A stretch of DNA of 64,000 bases from Diphasiastrum complanatum (GCA_029204225.1 CM055106.1:15972969-16036968), one strand, 5' to 3'; shown: positions 1 through 12,118, counted from the first letter of the stretch. Notes: generated by a model not told the origin, from the letters alone. Numbers and translations: made by a program.

Positions 1-112
1 TGCTATTTTGTATTGTGCTTCAGTGTAATATAGCAGCACTGGCTTTTATCTGTGTACAACGTAGGTGAATGCTTGTTGTGATTGAATGCACTTTCATTGT
101 TGTTTGATCGCG
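1..112 (+). repeat. Copia element A, 3' part of the 5' LTR
   Basis: The first ~110 bases match 3726-3835 with only a few differences, including the shared block around 'gtgaatgcttgttgtgatt'. The two copies are in the same orientation and flank copia pol sequence, so this is the end of the upstream LTR. The rest of that LTR lies before the window. Similarity stops near base 112, earlier than in the downstream copy. That suggests a deletion that also removed the primer binding site. Confidence 0.75.
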
Positions 113-242
113 TACTCTAGTTTCAGAGTATGAATTAATTTTTTAAGATCCTGTTTGGCAATTAAAAATTTTAAGGCTATGATTACTTTTAGCATAAGCT
201 GTCTTTTAGAATGTTTTTGCATTTAGCAGCTGGCTTTCTTAT

Positions 243-1256
243 ATGCATTGTAATAATCTAGTTGATGGTTTGAATTTCTCGTCTTCATTAGACAGAAAAT
301 CTTTCTTTTGTGAATCATGCATCTATGGGAAACACTCTAGAAGCAAGTTTCCAAAATCACACTCCATCAAAACAAAGCATGTATTAGATCTTGTACATAG
401 TGATCTCTATGGTCCAATGCCAACTCCGTCATTAGGAGATGCAATCTATTTTATCACTTTTATAGATGATTATTCTAGATGGTCTACAGTCATGTTCATT
501 AAGCACAAATCTGAAGCCTTTGAATGCTTCAAGAGATTCAAGGTCATGGCTGAGACACTAACGTCTACAAAAGTGAAAGCACTCCGAACTGATGGTGGTG
601 ACGAATACATCTCTAACGACAATGTCAAAGAGGAGTTGTATACCTTCCAACCGGAAGGATTCGAAGTCAAAGGCCAAGAGCACAAAGTGTGCAAGCTGCA
701 CAAAGCAATCTACAGTTTGAAACAGGCCACAAGAGCATGGTTCAATAGAATCAACTCTTATCTCATTCAATTAGGATTTGCAAACAATTCAACTGACTAT
801 AATGTTTATTCAAAGCATATAGGCACCAATTCAGTTCACATAGCTCTATAATAGATGATGAATTTATTTTGTCTAATGACACATCTCTTCTACATACTAC
901 TAAGAGTGATTTGGCAAAGGAATTTGACATGACTGATCTAGGAGCTGTTCATTCTTTGCTAGGAATTCATATTACTAGAGATAAACTGAAGAAGATCTAT
1001 CTTAGCCAGCAGGCATATCTAAAAGACATTTTAGAAAAGTTTCATTTGTCTGATTCCAAACCAATTTATACTCCAATGGATCCAAGTATTGTATTAACTA
1101 AACCTTCTTGTGCTGAGACTGATAGTGAAGTACTCGACTTAGCGAAGTACGCTTATCATTCACTAATCGGATCTCTAATTTATGTAATGTTGTGTACTAG
1201 ACCAAATTTAGCATACACTGTTAGCACGTTAAGTCAATTTATGTCTAATCCTAGGA
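243..1256 (+). pseudogene. Ty1/copia pol remnant of element A: integrase joined to reverse transcriptase
   Basis: The reading frame from 243 starts in the GAG-pre-integrase/integrase region (CESCIYGKHSR, then LVHSDLYGPMPTPSLGDA and FITFIDDYSR) and reaches the second catalytic Asp motif (LRTDGGDEY). At about base 620 it passes, without losing frame, into reverse transcriptase sequence (EELYTFQPEGF, LHKAIYSLKQA). This loses the rest of integrase, the linker and the start of RT. RT stops at 849. The C-terminal RT part continues at 869-1256 in another frame (EFDMTDLGAVHSLLGI, LIGSLIYVMLCTRPNLAY) as far as a solo-LTR insertion. The YVDD catalytic box is missing between the two pieces. This is a dead element; copia assignment is secure from the PR-IN-RT order and motifs. 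Confidence 0.88.
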
Positions 1257-2509
1257 TGTAGCACAGGCATCCCAAAGGGAGCCGGGAACCACGACTTAGC
1301 TTCTCAGCCTTCAACTCTTGCCATCCAAACCCACTTGACATACAAGCAGCCAACTCGCCAACAACGATTAGACTTAACCAACTTGAAGGTCCAAAAACCA
1401 ACATTGAGATCCAACCTGGTGCCATGCCAGATCGGGGGTCCTGATGTGGGTGACTTCCCTCCAAGCAAGCCGCCCGACATACATCAAACTTAACCAACTT
1501 GAAGCTTCGTTACAAACGAGTAACATCCATTCCAAGCAAGCGGTCTAACTTACATCAGACTTAACCAACTGAAAGCTTCGTCACGAGCGCTGGAAGCCAA
1601 CCTGGCGCCACGCCAGACTGGACAGCCATAAATAGGTAACTTCCATCCAAGCAAGCCATCCAACTCAGCCGACAGGTTAGAGCCCGTTCCCCAAGAGCTT
1701 AACCCATTCACGTTCATGCAAGGAACACTCAGAACCACAAGCCGTGACAGATATGGAGACAACTAGTTCCTGGACCAAATGGTCCCGTTAGCATACAGCT
1801 GGCGCCACGGACCGAATGGTCCCGACGGCATACCGCTGGCATCCCGGGATACGACCCTTAGTTATGTGCCAACTTAAAAATTTTGAAGCGGCCTTACAAC
1901 TGGCGCTTTTACCGAACATTGAAACTCAGAAGGTAATCAGAGTCAGTTTGAGAAAAATCTCACTTTATTGATGAATCTGAGAAGGTTACATTTCAAGTGT
2001 GTGACCGACCCTAGTCTTTGGGGCGCTAGCATGCCAAGGCGAGAGCCATGACAAGATTCCAACAAGGGAGGCTGAGACTTGGTTGGAGCTCGCCCTGAGT
2101 CGCAACCCGCACTCCCCTATAGAATTGGTGGGATTCGGCACCCCCCCTCATACCAGGCACTCTACCCAAGCTCTACCCAAGCTGCAAAGCACATTTTTCT
2201 CTCTCTAGGATTTTCTCTTTCTAGAAAGTCATTTTATCTCTCTAGATTTTATTGATCCCTAGGCTTCCTTTAATCATGCCTAGATCGTGTGAGGTGATTG
2301 CACATCGATCTGAGCTCTCTGGACTTCGCTAGAACCGATCAAAGATTTTCAGCCATAGGAACTTGGTGCCGGCTAAATTCTGGTCACAATGGCGTCGGAG
2401 TGGCGTCGACGCCGTTGGTGCCGGGAGCAGCAGGGGCACTGTTGGCGTCGGGGACAATGCTGGTGCCAGTGGCGCCGGAAGTAAAGCTTATGAAGATAGC
2501 TTTACAACA
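1257..2509. mobile_element. Solo LTR (1253 bp) inserted in copia element A
   Basis: This block interrupts the RT/RNase H frame of element A. It begins TGTAGCAC and ends TTACAACA, the usual TG...CA LTR ends, and is flanked by the 5-bp direct repeat TAGGA at 1252-1256 and 2510-2514. Removing it and one TAGGA restores a continuous copia frame. The interior is more GC-rich than its neighbours. It has imperfect ~75-bp repeats around 'catcagacttaaccaac' (1330-1680), a CT-rich block (2190-2260) and a 3' segment rich in 'ggcgtcg' and 'gtgccgg'. I see no coding region, PBS/PPT pair or second LTR, so a solo LTR from LTR-LTR recombination fits best. The strand is not determined. Confidence 0.75.
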
Positions 2510-2514
2510 TAGGA

Positions 2515-3040
2515 TCTCTCATTGGAAAGCATTAAAGAGAGTGATGAGATATATTTAGGGAAGTTTAGATCACAATTTATGCTATGATGGAAATGTTATC
2601 GACCCACTCATCCTGCAAGGCTACTCCGACTCAGATTGGGGAGCTCCGGGTTCTGTTTCTATCTGGCAGTGAGACCGATTTTGTGGAATTCAATGAAGCA
2701 GAAATCAGTTGCGCTTTCTTCGACAGAGGCAGGGTACATCGCAAGGAAGTTGTATGGATCAGGTTATTACTTCATGACTTACATCACACTCAGTTCAATG
2801 CTACCACCATTCTGTGTGACAACTTGAGCTGTATTTCACTGTCACTAAATCCCAGATTTCATGGCAAATCCAAGCACATAGAAATCCAGTATCATTCATT
2901 TGGGAGAAAGTGATCCTTCAATACTACTCCACAACAGAAATCGCCACAGACATCTTCACCAAAGTGCTTTCCAGGATCAAGCACCAGAAGTTCTTCAACA
3001 TGCTGAACCTGATGAAGATACCAAGGCACCAACTGTGGCC
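2515..3040 (+). pseudogene. Copia element A, RNase H C-terminal remnant
   Basis: After the inserted LTR the copia frame resumes at HWKALKRVMRYI, continues through a mutated GYSDSDWG core and reaches the tail that reads TDIFTKVL near 2950. Several stops and frameshifts break it. The order (RT end, RNase H, then a polypurine tract and LTR) shows it is the 3' end of element A, separated from 243-1256 only by the solo LTR. Confidence 0.85.
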
Positions 3041-3933
3041 TTAAGGGGGACTGTTGGAAATTAAGCCCACAGTTTTCTCCTTGGTGAATGACAAATTCTA
3101 TTTCATGTTTCTTCCTACATATTTATTGATCATTGATCTAGGGTCAGGTGAAACCAACTTTGGTTCTACATCTGCTCATCTGATACTTGCAAGAATCACA
3201 GAACTTAGACAACCAATTTATTTGAAGAACGTCTACAACGGGCTTCCGGCTGATCTCCAGCAAAGGGTAATCAATCTTGTTATAATTTCAAGTTTTAGAT
3301 GTTAAGTTCAATTACTTGAAGTCATTGAAGACTTGGCCATCTTCAAGGACTTCCAAGAACTAGCATTTAGAACAAGTCTGCAGAATTACACCAAGTGTCG
3401 CAACAATCTGCAGAATTACACTAAGTGTCGTAATAGTCTGCAGAAATATACTAAGTGTCGCCACAGTCTGCAAAAATGAACTATTTTTTCCATAGCTTCA
3501 ACTTTTTCGCATTTCCCCAATATGCGACACTTTCGTAGTTCAAAAGTTTAACTGTTTTAAAGGCACCTTCGGCTTTTTTGCAAAATCTCAAAGAGAGAGA
3601 AAAATGTCGAAGGTCATCTATTTGTTAAGTTAAACTATTTCAAGAGAACCTTCGCCTTTTCCCAAGGGCACCTTCGCCTTTGACACATTGTTTGAGCATC
3701 CCAGTTACGCTGTCATTTGGTTGTAATTGCTATTCAGTATTGTGCTTCAGTGTAATATAGCAGCAACTTGCTTTTATCTATGTACAATGTAGGTGAATGC
3801 TTGTTGTGATTAAATGCACTTTCATTTCTGTTTGATCGTGCTTGTTTACTCACTCTGATCAGAACACGGACGTCTACGACTCCTCAGTTTCTGATCAGAA
3901 GATGGCTGTCTTTGACGCCTGAGGAACACATGT
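3041..3933 (+). repeat. Polypurine tract and 3' LTR of copia element A
   Basis: The tract TTAAGGGGGA (3041-3050) directly precedes TGTTGGAAAT (from 3052), the expected PPT and LTR start of a copia element. The LTR runs for nearly 0.9 kb. Its 3' part matches bases 1-112. It contains a ~32-bp tandem repeat (3376-3478). The exact 3' end is uncertain; I place it near 3933, after 'gaggaaca'. Confidence 0.75.
3376..3478 (+). repeat. About 32-bp tandem repeat inside LTR A
   Basis: Three to four imperfect copies of a unit built on 'tctgcagaattacactaag' followed by 'tgtcg'. The CTGCAGAA word also occurs in the LTRs at 13410 and 40400, showing that these copia LTRs share a module. Confidence 0.75.
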
Positions 3934-4004
3934 TATCATATTGCTCTTCCATTTACTTCAGAACTATACTTCATGATAAATAAGAAATCAAATACTTCAA
4001 AACA

Positions 4005-4485
4005 TGAAGGGAAGTAATGAAAGTGGCCAAGATTATGTTCTTAGGGTCAAATCTTTGAATAGAGAGTTATCTTCTATAGGTGGTAAGATTCAAGACAATG
4101 AGTTCAAATTATTTTGAATGGATTAGGAAATGAATATTCTAATCTAGTTCAAACTTTTGCTATTCAAGATCTACTTCCTACTATGGAAAAGCTTCATAGT
4201 GTGCTTGTATTTGAGGAGAGTAGAATGATTCGTATCAAGAATGAATTGGTTCCTTATCTTTGAATGATGGTGATGAAAAAGCTAACTTTTCTTTTAAAGG
4301 CAAGAAGAAGAAGTTTCCAACTAAGAAGACCCAAGACATGGAGGTCGAGAGAAAGGATGGAGCATAAAGCTCCAAAGGCAAGAGCAAGAAGGACAAGAAG
4401 AAGCTAAAGTGTTTCTTTTGTGGTAAGAAATGACACTTTGCATCCAAGTGTTACAAGAAGAAGAATGCCCAAGTGTATAATATTG
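4005..4485 (+). pseudogene. Copia gag fragment with broken zinc knuckle
   Basis: A plus-strand reading with stops gives gag-type helices (QDYVLRVKSLNRELSSIGGK, then LLPTMEKLHSVLVFEES) and ends in a CCHC-like knuckle CFFCGKK-stop-HFASKC at about 4408-4452. These are typical of copia gag (UBN2-like) proteins. There is no LTR or PBS of its own. It is a fragment lying between LTR A and the gypsy pol. Confidence 0.7.
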
Positions 4486-4575
4486 GGGGACAAATTATCA
4501 CACACGTTATGAGAACATCGCCTGTAATTTTAATGCGAGGAAGCTGCATAAGGAGCATCACCAATTCATACTAAA

Positions 4576-7094
4576 TTGTTCATGGAATATAATGATGTGT
4601 TTGCATATTCAATGGAAGGTCTTAAAGGCATAAACAAAACGTATGGTCAACACCGTATTGACCTAAATGAAGGAGCAATTCCAATAAGACAAAGACAATA
4701 CTGGTTGAATCCAAAATATTATTTGCTAGTAAAAGACGAATTGGATAAGTATCTAGAGGTGGGTATAATTTATCCCGTCCTCAACAATGAATGGATTTCA
4801 CTCATTAACATTGTACCAAAGAAGAAGACTAGAAAAATATGTGTTTGTCAAGACTATCAAAAGCTAAATGCCGCAACTCAGAAGGATCATCAACCACTTC
4901 CATTTACCGATATGATACTCGACCAAGTTGTAGGTCATGCGCGATACAGTTTCCTTGATGGATTCTCTGGATACAATCAAGTATCGATATCAGAAGAATA
5001 TTAATCCAAGGCTACTTTCACAACAGATTGGGGCATTTGTGCATACCGACAAATGTCGTCAATGCACCCACAACATTCCAAAGAATAACGACGATATTTT
5101 TTCAGGATTATCTAAGAGTATTTATTGAGATATTCATTGATGAATTTTGTGTCTACAGTTCAAAAGATAGTCATATTTCAAAACTATGAAAGACATGCAG
5201 CATTGCAGAGAAACGTCACTTTGTCTGCATCCCAAAAATTGTTATTTTGGCATGCCGGAAGGTGTACTTCTAGGCCACAAAATATTAAAAAGAGGCATCG
5301 AAGACGATAAAGACAAAGTCGAGATCATTCAAAACTTTAAGAAACCAACTAACTTACAAGAACTCCGCAGATTTCTTGGACATGTCGAATATTATAGAAG
5401 GTTTATTCAAGATCATGCATCTTTAGCATTGCAACTTACACAACTATTGAACGATCATTCGACCTATTGAAGCAAAAACTCATTGACTCCCCAATCTTAC
5501 GTCCTCCTGGTTGGATAAAAACCTTTCATGTTTATGTGGATGGCTCTCCATTCGAAAGAAGGATTATCCTACATATTATGCAGGGTGTCAATTGAGCACG
5601 TCAGAAAATTATTCGGCCACAGAACGTGAAGCACTAGGGTTGGTTCTTACAGTTAAAAAGTTTTGACATTATTTATTGGGCTCTCCTTTTATCTTTCATG
5701 TCAAGCATTATGTGCTTAAACATCTGGTAAATAAGCCAGATCTTTCAGGCCAAATAGCATGATGGGTGTTGATGCTTCAAGAGGTCGATTACCAAGTTGA
5801 GGTACGTCAAGGGAAGTACCACAGTAATGTCATCTAGAAATTCATTAGATGTTGAAATTTTTGATTATTTGAAAAATCAGAATTACCCCATTGGGTATGA
5901 TCTAGAATAGAGAATGGTCTTCCAATACAAGGTTGGACTGTACATGATAAGGAACAATGCACTATATAAACTGGGAGTAGATGAAGGAACTTTGACATTG
6001 TCTTGAACAAACAAATATCCAAAAAGTCATTCGAGCCCGACACTTGAAAGATGTTGGTGGTCATATTTATGTCGTTGTAAATACTGTTAAGAAGATATTG
6101 AATGCTAAATATTGGTGGTTGTCGATGTATAAAGACGTTGTAGCTTTTATAAAAACATGTGATCCATGTGAATGAGTCAAGAAGCCCACATCTTCAATGC
6201 ACTGGCCGCTTACGTCGATTCTTCCACTTGCACCATCTGAAAAATGGGGCATCGACTTTGTCAGACCAATCAAGCCAGTCACCCAATATACAAGGCGAAG
6301 CTATATTTTTATAGCAACTGACTATGTTACAAAGATGGTCGAAGTAGAAGCCACTAAGAGAAATGATGCTAAAATGGTTGCAGAGTTTTTGTTTCGAAAC
6401 ATCATCACCAGATATGGTTGTCCTTTAGAGCTTGTAAGTGACAAATGGACTCATTTTCTTAATAATATGATTCAGCTGTTAACAAATCACTTATGATTAA
6501 GCATCACAAACAACTCCATGTGGCCCTAAAGCTAACGGGCTGATTGAGAGAGTGAATGAGATATTATGTAAAATCCTAAACAAGATCACGACAACTCATG
6601 CATCAGATTGGGACCAGAAACTTCCATCTATTCTATGGGCCTATCGCAATGCTGAAAAAGTGACCAAGAAATAGACACCTTTCTAATTGGTATACAACAT
6701 GCACCCAATACTCTCTATCGAATTCGAAATACCAACTTATCGTGTACAAGTCGAATCACGATCTGACGAAAACTCTAGTTTGAAGGAGTTATTATCGATT
6801 GCAAAGCTCGAAGAACAACGTAACCAAGCTCTAGTTGACACGAAGAAAATACAGACGCAACGAAAGAAAAACTTTGATAATTTGATAAAGCCAGTTCTTC
6901 TTCAGGAAGGAGACTATGCTATGATGTACGATTATCGACATATCAAATTTTCAGACAAATTGCATACACGATGGATGGAACCGTACAAAGTTTTTGAAGT
7001 TTTCGACAAAGGATCCATTCAACTATCTGATCTACAAGGAAATTTGTTGCCAAGTAGAGTCAATGGCTCCCGAATTAAGAAGTACTATCTGTAA
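4576..7094 (+). pseudogene. Ty3/gypsy pol (element C): RT, RNase H, integrase
   Basis: Gypsy order is clear: RT, RNase H, integrase. RT begins at 4576 (HRIDLNEGAIPIRQRQY, ICVCQDYQKLNAATQKDHQP, YSFLDGFSGYNQ). The catalytic YxDD box is degraded to FIDE near 5133-5144. The connection domain is at 5340-5420 (LRRFLGHVEYYRRFI). RNase H (about 5500-5830) is full of stops. The integrase zinc-binding region (about 6030-6170) is followed by the core WGIDFVRPIK (6246) and a degraded second Asp motif SDKWTHF (6442). The glutamate motif ANGLIERVNE (about 6532-6561) is in another frame. The C-terminal 135 codons (6687-7094) are open, ending in a DYRHIKFSDKLHTRW-type segment. At least five frame breaks make it non-functional. 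No LTR of its own is seen. Confidence 0.9.
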
Positions 7095-7539
7095 AAAAAA
7101 AATTATTTGCTTATCGATCATTCGTTTGACTTTTTATTCAATTGTTTGTTTATTTAATTGTGTTTAAAATATTTATTGAATTATTTTTTTATTTTTTGAA
7201 CATTCAAGATTATTGAAGAATATTCCATAGCATCGAATAGTCAACAAATTGATTCTATCTTACTTTGAGAGATTTGATGTAGGATTTGTTAGTTAATGCA
7301 TGACGATGGAAGCCTTTGGTAAGGACACGTGTCATCATGAAACCTCGTGCCACTTTTATTACTTACTTTTCCGTTTGTTCTCTATTTACACCATTTACCT
7401 TGTCATTTTTACTTTACCACATCCGCACTCTTGCTTGTTTTTGCGTCATCATTTTGCATTCCTATGATTTTGTGTTTTAATGTGATCAATTTGCTTTATG
7501 CATACTTTCTATCATAAATCAAAGCGAGATTCTCCAATG

Positions 7540-8497
7540 ATGGCTTCTAACATCGCTGCGCTCGCTAACATCAACCGAAAAGTACGCAGCAAGATGAATA
7601 TTGAATAGTTTTAGCAGTTAGCTGATCAATGCCATTTGGGCTTCATGCTGATGATTGATCCTTTGATCGTCCTTATTGAAGTCAGCAACGAATTTGTCAG
7701 AGGCATTACAGCTGTTACGGACACTTCTATCCAAGTGTAGGCTAGACATGTTCAGATGAATCTCACCGAAGCTACCGTTCCTATCATGCTCTAGCTGCCT
7801 TATCACGATTGTGTAGTGCCTCTCGCATTGACCCAAGATGATATTGATGAAACCAGCTTATTTCATGGAAGTTTTTTCATTTAGAACTAGGGGTACAATA
7901 TTTCCATGATCAACGATATCATGTTTATAAATTTTGTAAATATTGCCACCATATCCTTTTTGGAACAAATGCTGATGCAACCATTTCAGTTACAAATATT
8001 GGTTATCTGCTGGTTGCCATTAAAGGTGAGAAGATTAATTTTGGGAGCATAGCTTTCTAAGCTTTTTACCATTCCATGTATTTTGCCGACATTATAGTAT
8101 ACTAATGACAAGTGAGCTGACATTACTGGAAGGAAGATGATCAACCCTTGCTGCTCCACCACAAGTTGATTTTTTCAGTATGGTTATTGAGGTCCCTAAA
8201 GATGCACCTCCAGAAGTACAGAAGGAAGCTGGACCGAGTTAGTTGTCAGAAGGACTCTCTGTTGCACGCTTCAAATTCTACCGATGATGCTATTGTTGCT
8301 GAGACCCACGATGAGGAGATGCTGGATGTCGATGCCAATGAAGCTGATAAATTTCAAATTGAGCCAATACAACCTAAAGCCCCCCAGTTGACCACCAATG
8401 TTGTTGAAGAGGATGTGACACCGACCGCCGACGAAGAAGACACCACACCGAAAGATTTGACACCAGAGCTAGAATCATCGGCTTGGTTTGTAGCGTT
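7540..8497 (+). pseudogene. Decayed extra ORF downstream of gypsy pol
   Basis: About 450 bp after the pol stop a plus-strand frame starts MASNIAALANINRKVRSKM (7538) and stays recognisably protein-like through several stops (LADQCHLGFMLMIDPLIVLI, then LTEATVPIML). From 8148 to 8497 it continues as an acidic, low-complexity segment (EEDVTPTADEEDTTPKDLTP). Some plant gypsy lineages (Athila/Tat type) carry an extra ORF between pol and the 3' LTR; the position fits. I recognise no domain. It is cut by the truncated LTR of element D at about 8498. Confidence 0.4.
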
Positions 8498-8883
8498 ATC
8501 TAATTACTTAATCTGGTTGTCTGCTCTTCGCAAATTATTATTAGTCTAGTTGTTCGCGACTAATTCACGACTATTATTAGTCTAGTTCTTCGCGAATTAT
8601 TCGTGACTAATAATTTGTCTAGCTGTTTGCAACAAATTATCTTTCTGATGTTTTTTTATGCTTAATGTTTGGCTACGTAATCAGATAGAATGTAATTTCT
8701 ATCACTAATGTTCTATTTGAGTCTGATAGACGTAGTCATGCTTGAGGAAAGAGTGAGATAGCTTATGCCGCTGCACACAAACAATTTTTGTTCGAGTTCG
8801 TTTCTTTTTTGAGTTTCGAGTTTGCTTCTTTTCGTGTTCGTTTCTTTTTTGAGTTATCTTTTTTCACACCCCTCTTTCCAACA
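8498..8883 (+). repeat. Truncated 5' LTR of copia element D
   Basis: This 386-bp stretch matches the last part of the complete LTR at 12130-13385 (shared blocks around 'acttaatctggttgtctgct' and 'tttggctacgtaatca') and ends in the same CTTTCCAACA. The first ~870 bp of the LTR is missing, and its left edge abuts gypsy sequence directly. Confidence 0.82.
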
Positions 8884-8946
8884 AGATTTTTTGAGCTAAT
8901 TTCTGTAGTCTGATAAGTCAACCAATTCAAGAACCTGCTGAAGCAA

Positions 8947-9585
8947 ATGGTCGTTGTCGGATCTGTCATAGACGATCAAGACGCAGTGATGCAACTGCTT
9001 ACAAGCTTGCCAAGCTCATACGACAGCTGGGTGATGATCATCATGACACATCCAGAGCTAACTCTTTCAAGAGTCATTACAATGTTGTTGCAGGAAGACA
9101 TGCAAAGAAACGAAGCCTTCGGTTCCTCAATTGATTCTCACGCTTTGTACACCAACCATATCTCGACTAAGCAGAAGAAGAAGAAAGGCCCGAAGCAATC
9201 AAATCAAGACCAGAAACCAGCACAACACAAAGAACAGTCGAATCCGCAGACAAAGAAGAAGCTGTTCTACAAATACTGCAAGAGAAATAACCACAAGATT
9301 CAAGACTGTCAGATACTACAAGCAAAGAACAATAGCAAGGGACAATCGAATCAAGTGGCCAATGCAACTACAGAAGCTCCACAACCCATTCAAGAAGCAG
9401 ATCATGATGCCTTCATGACCAACCATCAAGGAGCATCCAATGACAGTTCTTGGTTCCTAGATTCCGATGCCACTCAGCATATGACCAGCCTCATTGGCTG
9501 TCTTGAGTCCCACCATACAGTACCAACAAATACGTTCACCTTGGTGATAATAGCACCCAAGCTATTAAAGATGAAGGTACTGTGA
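8947..9585 (+). pseudogene. Copia element D gag and start of protease
   Basis: The frame carries a gag C-terminal half (LLTSLPSSYDSWVMIIMTHP), a Lys/Gln-rich stretch, a zinc knuckle in which the first Cys has become Tyr (YKYCKRNNHKIQDC), and the protease active site as LDSDATQHM, where the invariant Gly after Asp-Ser is Asp. The N-terminal gag and the PBS are gone. Both changes would inactivate the protein. Confidence 0.87.
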
Positions 9586-10593
9586 GATTGAGCTTTGCAA
9601 ATGATCAATCTAAGCTACTTTCTAAAGTCCTATATGTACCCAATTTATCTACGAATCTGCTCTTTGTAAGCAGAATCACAGATCTAGGACATAAAGTAGA
9701 ATTCGAATGTGATCAGTACAATGTAGTTGATAGGAGGCAAGATCCTAGCACTCGGAAAGAGGCATGTATACTTGTATAGATCAAGTCATTGTTTTTCTGC
9801 CTCTAGTCAGGCACTCAGTACTTCTATTCAAGCAAATAAAAGTTTACTTTGACATTATAGACTTGGTCACTTGAATCATGCTATTGTACAACAAATGTCT
9901 AAACATTCTATTGTTCTTGATCTAGACTATCCTACTAATAAAGTCAAGTTACCTATCTGTCAAGACTGTTTAGTTGGTAAACAGACTAGGAAACCATTTA
10001 AATCAAGCCATCAACATACTACTAGAAGATTGTTAGACGTTGTGCATTCATACATTTGTGGCCCGATGAAGAATCCTTTTCTGAAGGATGCAAAGAATTT
10101 TATAACTTTTATTGATGAATTTTTCAGAAGGACTATGATGTACTTTATCAAGAAGATATCAGAAGCTTTCAATTGCTTCAGAATATTCAAGGAGCATGCA
10201 GAAAAAGAGACTGGAAGGACGATCAAGGTCCTGAGGTCTGACAATGGTGGAGTGTACATCTCTATTAAATTTAAGGAATACTGCCAGAGCCAAAACATCG
10301 AGCAGCAATTCATCACTCCTTATAGTCCTCAGTCTAATGGCTTAGCCGAGAGGAAGAACTGTACTCTGGTTGAATCAGCTAAATGTATGCTAGTGTATGC
10401 ATCGCTGCCCAAGAGCTTATGGGCCAAAGTTGTCTCCACTGCAGCTTACGTCCAAAACAGATGTTTGACCACCAAGGCCCTCTCAAGCAAAACACCCCAT
10501 GAGGTGTGGACAGGCTCTAAGCCTTCTGTGAAGAACCTACGAGTGTTCAGATGCGTTGAGTACACGCAGATCCCAAAAGACACAAGGAAGTAA
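9582..10593 (+). pseudogene. Copia element D protease end and integrase
   Basis: A protease tail (LLSKVLYVPNLSTNLLFVSR) is followed, after a stop, by the GAG-pre-integrase motif and a long open integrase frame from 9871. Its features are the zinc-type ICQDCLVGKQTR, core FITFIDEFFRR, second Asp motif LRSDNGGVYIS, glutamate motif SPQSNGLAERKN, and the C-terminal EVWTGSKPSVKNLRVF. The first catalytic Asp position of the core (normally HSDICGPM) reads HSYICGPM, a loss of the catalytic Asp. The frame ends at 10593, inside the integrase C-terminus. Confidence 0.9.
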
Positions 10594-12118
10594 TTTGATT
10601 TCCAAGGTCTCAAGACCATCCTGATTGGGTATACTTTATTTTGATAACACATACAAGCTATATGATCCCGATACCCAACAAATCTTGTACAGCCGGGATA
10701 TAGTATTTATCGAGGATCAGTTCGTTGACATCAAAGGCAAAGACATTGCTCCAGGATAATCTTTATCACCTGCCATTGACACGACTATCCGAGCTTTAGA
10801 CTCAAGCATGTCCATTGTCGACCCACTATTTGATAGTGAATCAGATGAAGACGTTGCTGCTACCCAGCAATAAGTCCCGGGAGTGGTTCATCAGTCGATT
10901 CCTCCCAGAAGATCAAGCCGAGTGCGCACACAGCCCACAAGGTATACTCATGAGTCTACATGTCTCTTGATATCGGAATCGACAACAATCGAAGAGGTAC
11001 AACCAAACTCTACCAGAGCTTGGTTTCAGCACATTCCTCCTCGAACAAGGTTTCCAACCAAGCACTACTGATTGCAATGTCTATTCCAAGTCGGTGCAGC
11101 AATCCTTCATTATCATCACCTTATGCGTGGATGATACGTTGCTTTTCAACAATAATACCAATTTGGTCAAGAATTCTAGGCAGATGCTGTTTTCTGAGTT
11201 CGACATGACTGATCTGGGTGAAGCTCACTTCTATCTAGGCATTCAGATCCACAGAGACAGAGTGAGACGACTGATCTATATCACTCAACAAAGGTATCTT
11301 CACAATGTTCTTGATAGATACAATCTAATGAACTGTAAGTTAGCTCACTCATCGATGGATCCAGGCCTACGTTTACCAAATGACCAATGTCCCTAGACCA
11401 AGCAGGAAGAGGAGCAGATGAGAGAGTATCCTTATCGATTGATACTTGGATCTCTCATGTGCGCAATGGTCTGTACAAGACCTGACATCTCTTTTGTAGT
11501 AGTAAGCTCACTAAGCCAATATATGGCTACTCATGGCATTACCCATTGGAAGGTTCTCATAAGAATCATGAGGTATATTCGAGCTACCATGGACCAGTGC
11601 ATCTGCTATGGAGAAGTCAGCAACGACAATCTTTATCAACTCGGTGGATATTCTGATGCAAGTTGAGGAGGAGATGTAGACAATCGTAAGTCCACATCTA
11701 GATTTACATTCTTCTTCAACGATGGTCCTATCTCATGGAACATTCCTCTATTGCTCTTTCTTTTATAGAAGCATAATACATTGTTGCTTCTCAATCCATT
11801 AAAAAAACGTTTTGGTTGAGAAATTTACTGTCATACATTAGTTTGTATCAGTACAGCCCTACAACTATATAATGTGATAATCAGAGTGCTATTGCCTTAT
11901 CGGCCAACCCTAGATTTCACTCTAGGAGTAAGCACATTGAAATCCGATATCACTACATCAGGGGCAAGGTTCCCAACAAGCAGGTAAGTTTAACGTACTG
12001 TAGAACGCATGACATGGTTGCAGATATATTCACAAAGGCATTAAGTGTTAATGCACACAACAAGTTTTGTGCATTGCTTAGTCTGGAGATCAAGACATTT
12101 ATGGATCCAGATTAAGGG
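10594..12118 (+). pseudogene. Copia element D linker, RT C-terminal half and RNase H
   Basis: The linker (SIPPRRSSRVRTQP, 10901) is followed at about 11090 by the RT active-site strand IITLCVDDTLLF (usually YVDD). The N-terminal half of RT is therefore deleted. RT continues through EFDMTDLGEAHFYLGIQIHR and ILGSLMCAMVCTRPDISF, then RNase H (GGYSDAS; ISWN; the tail around 12000-12040 reads ADIFTKAL). Frameshifts and stops are scattered through it. It ends just before the polypurine tract. Confidence 0.87.
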
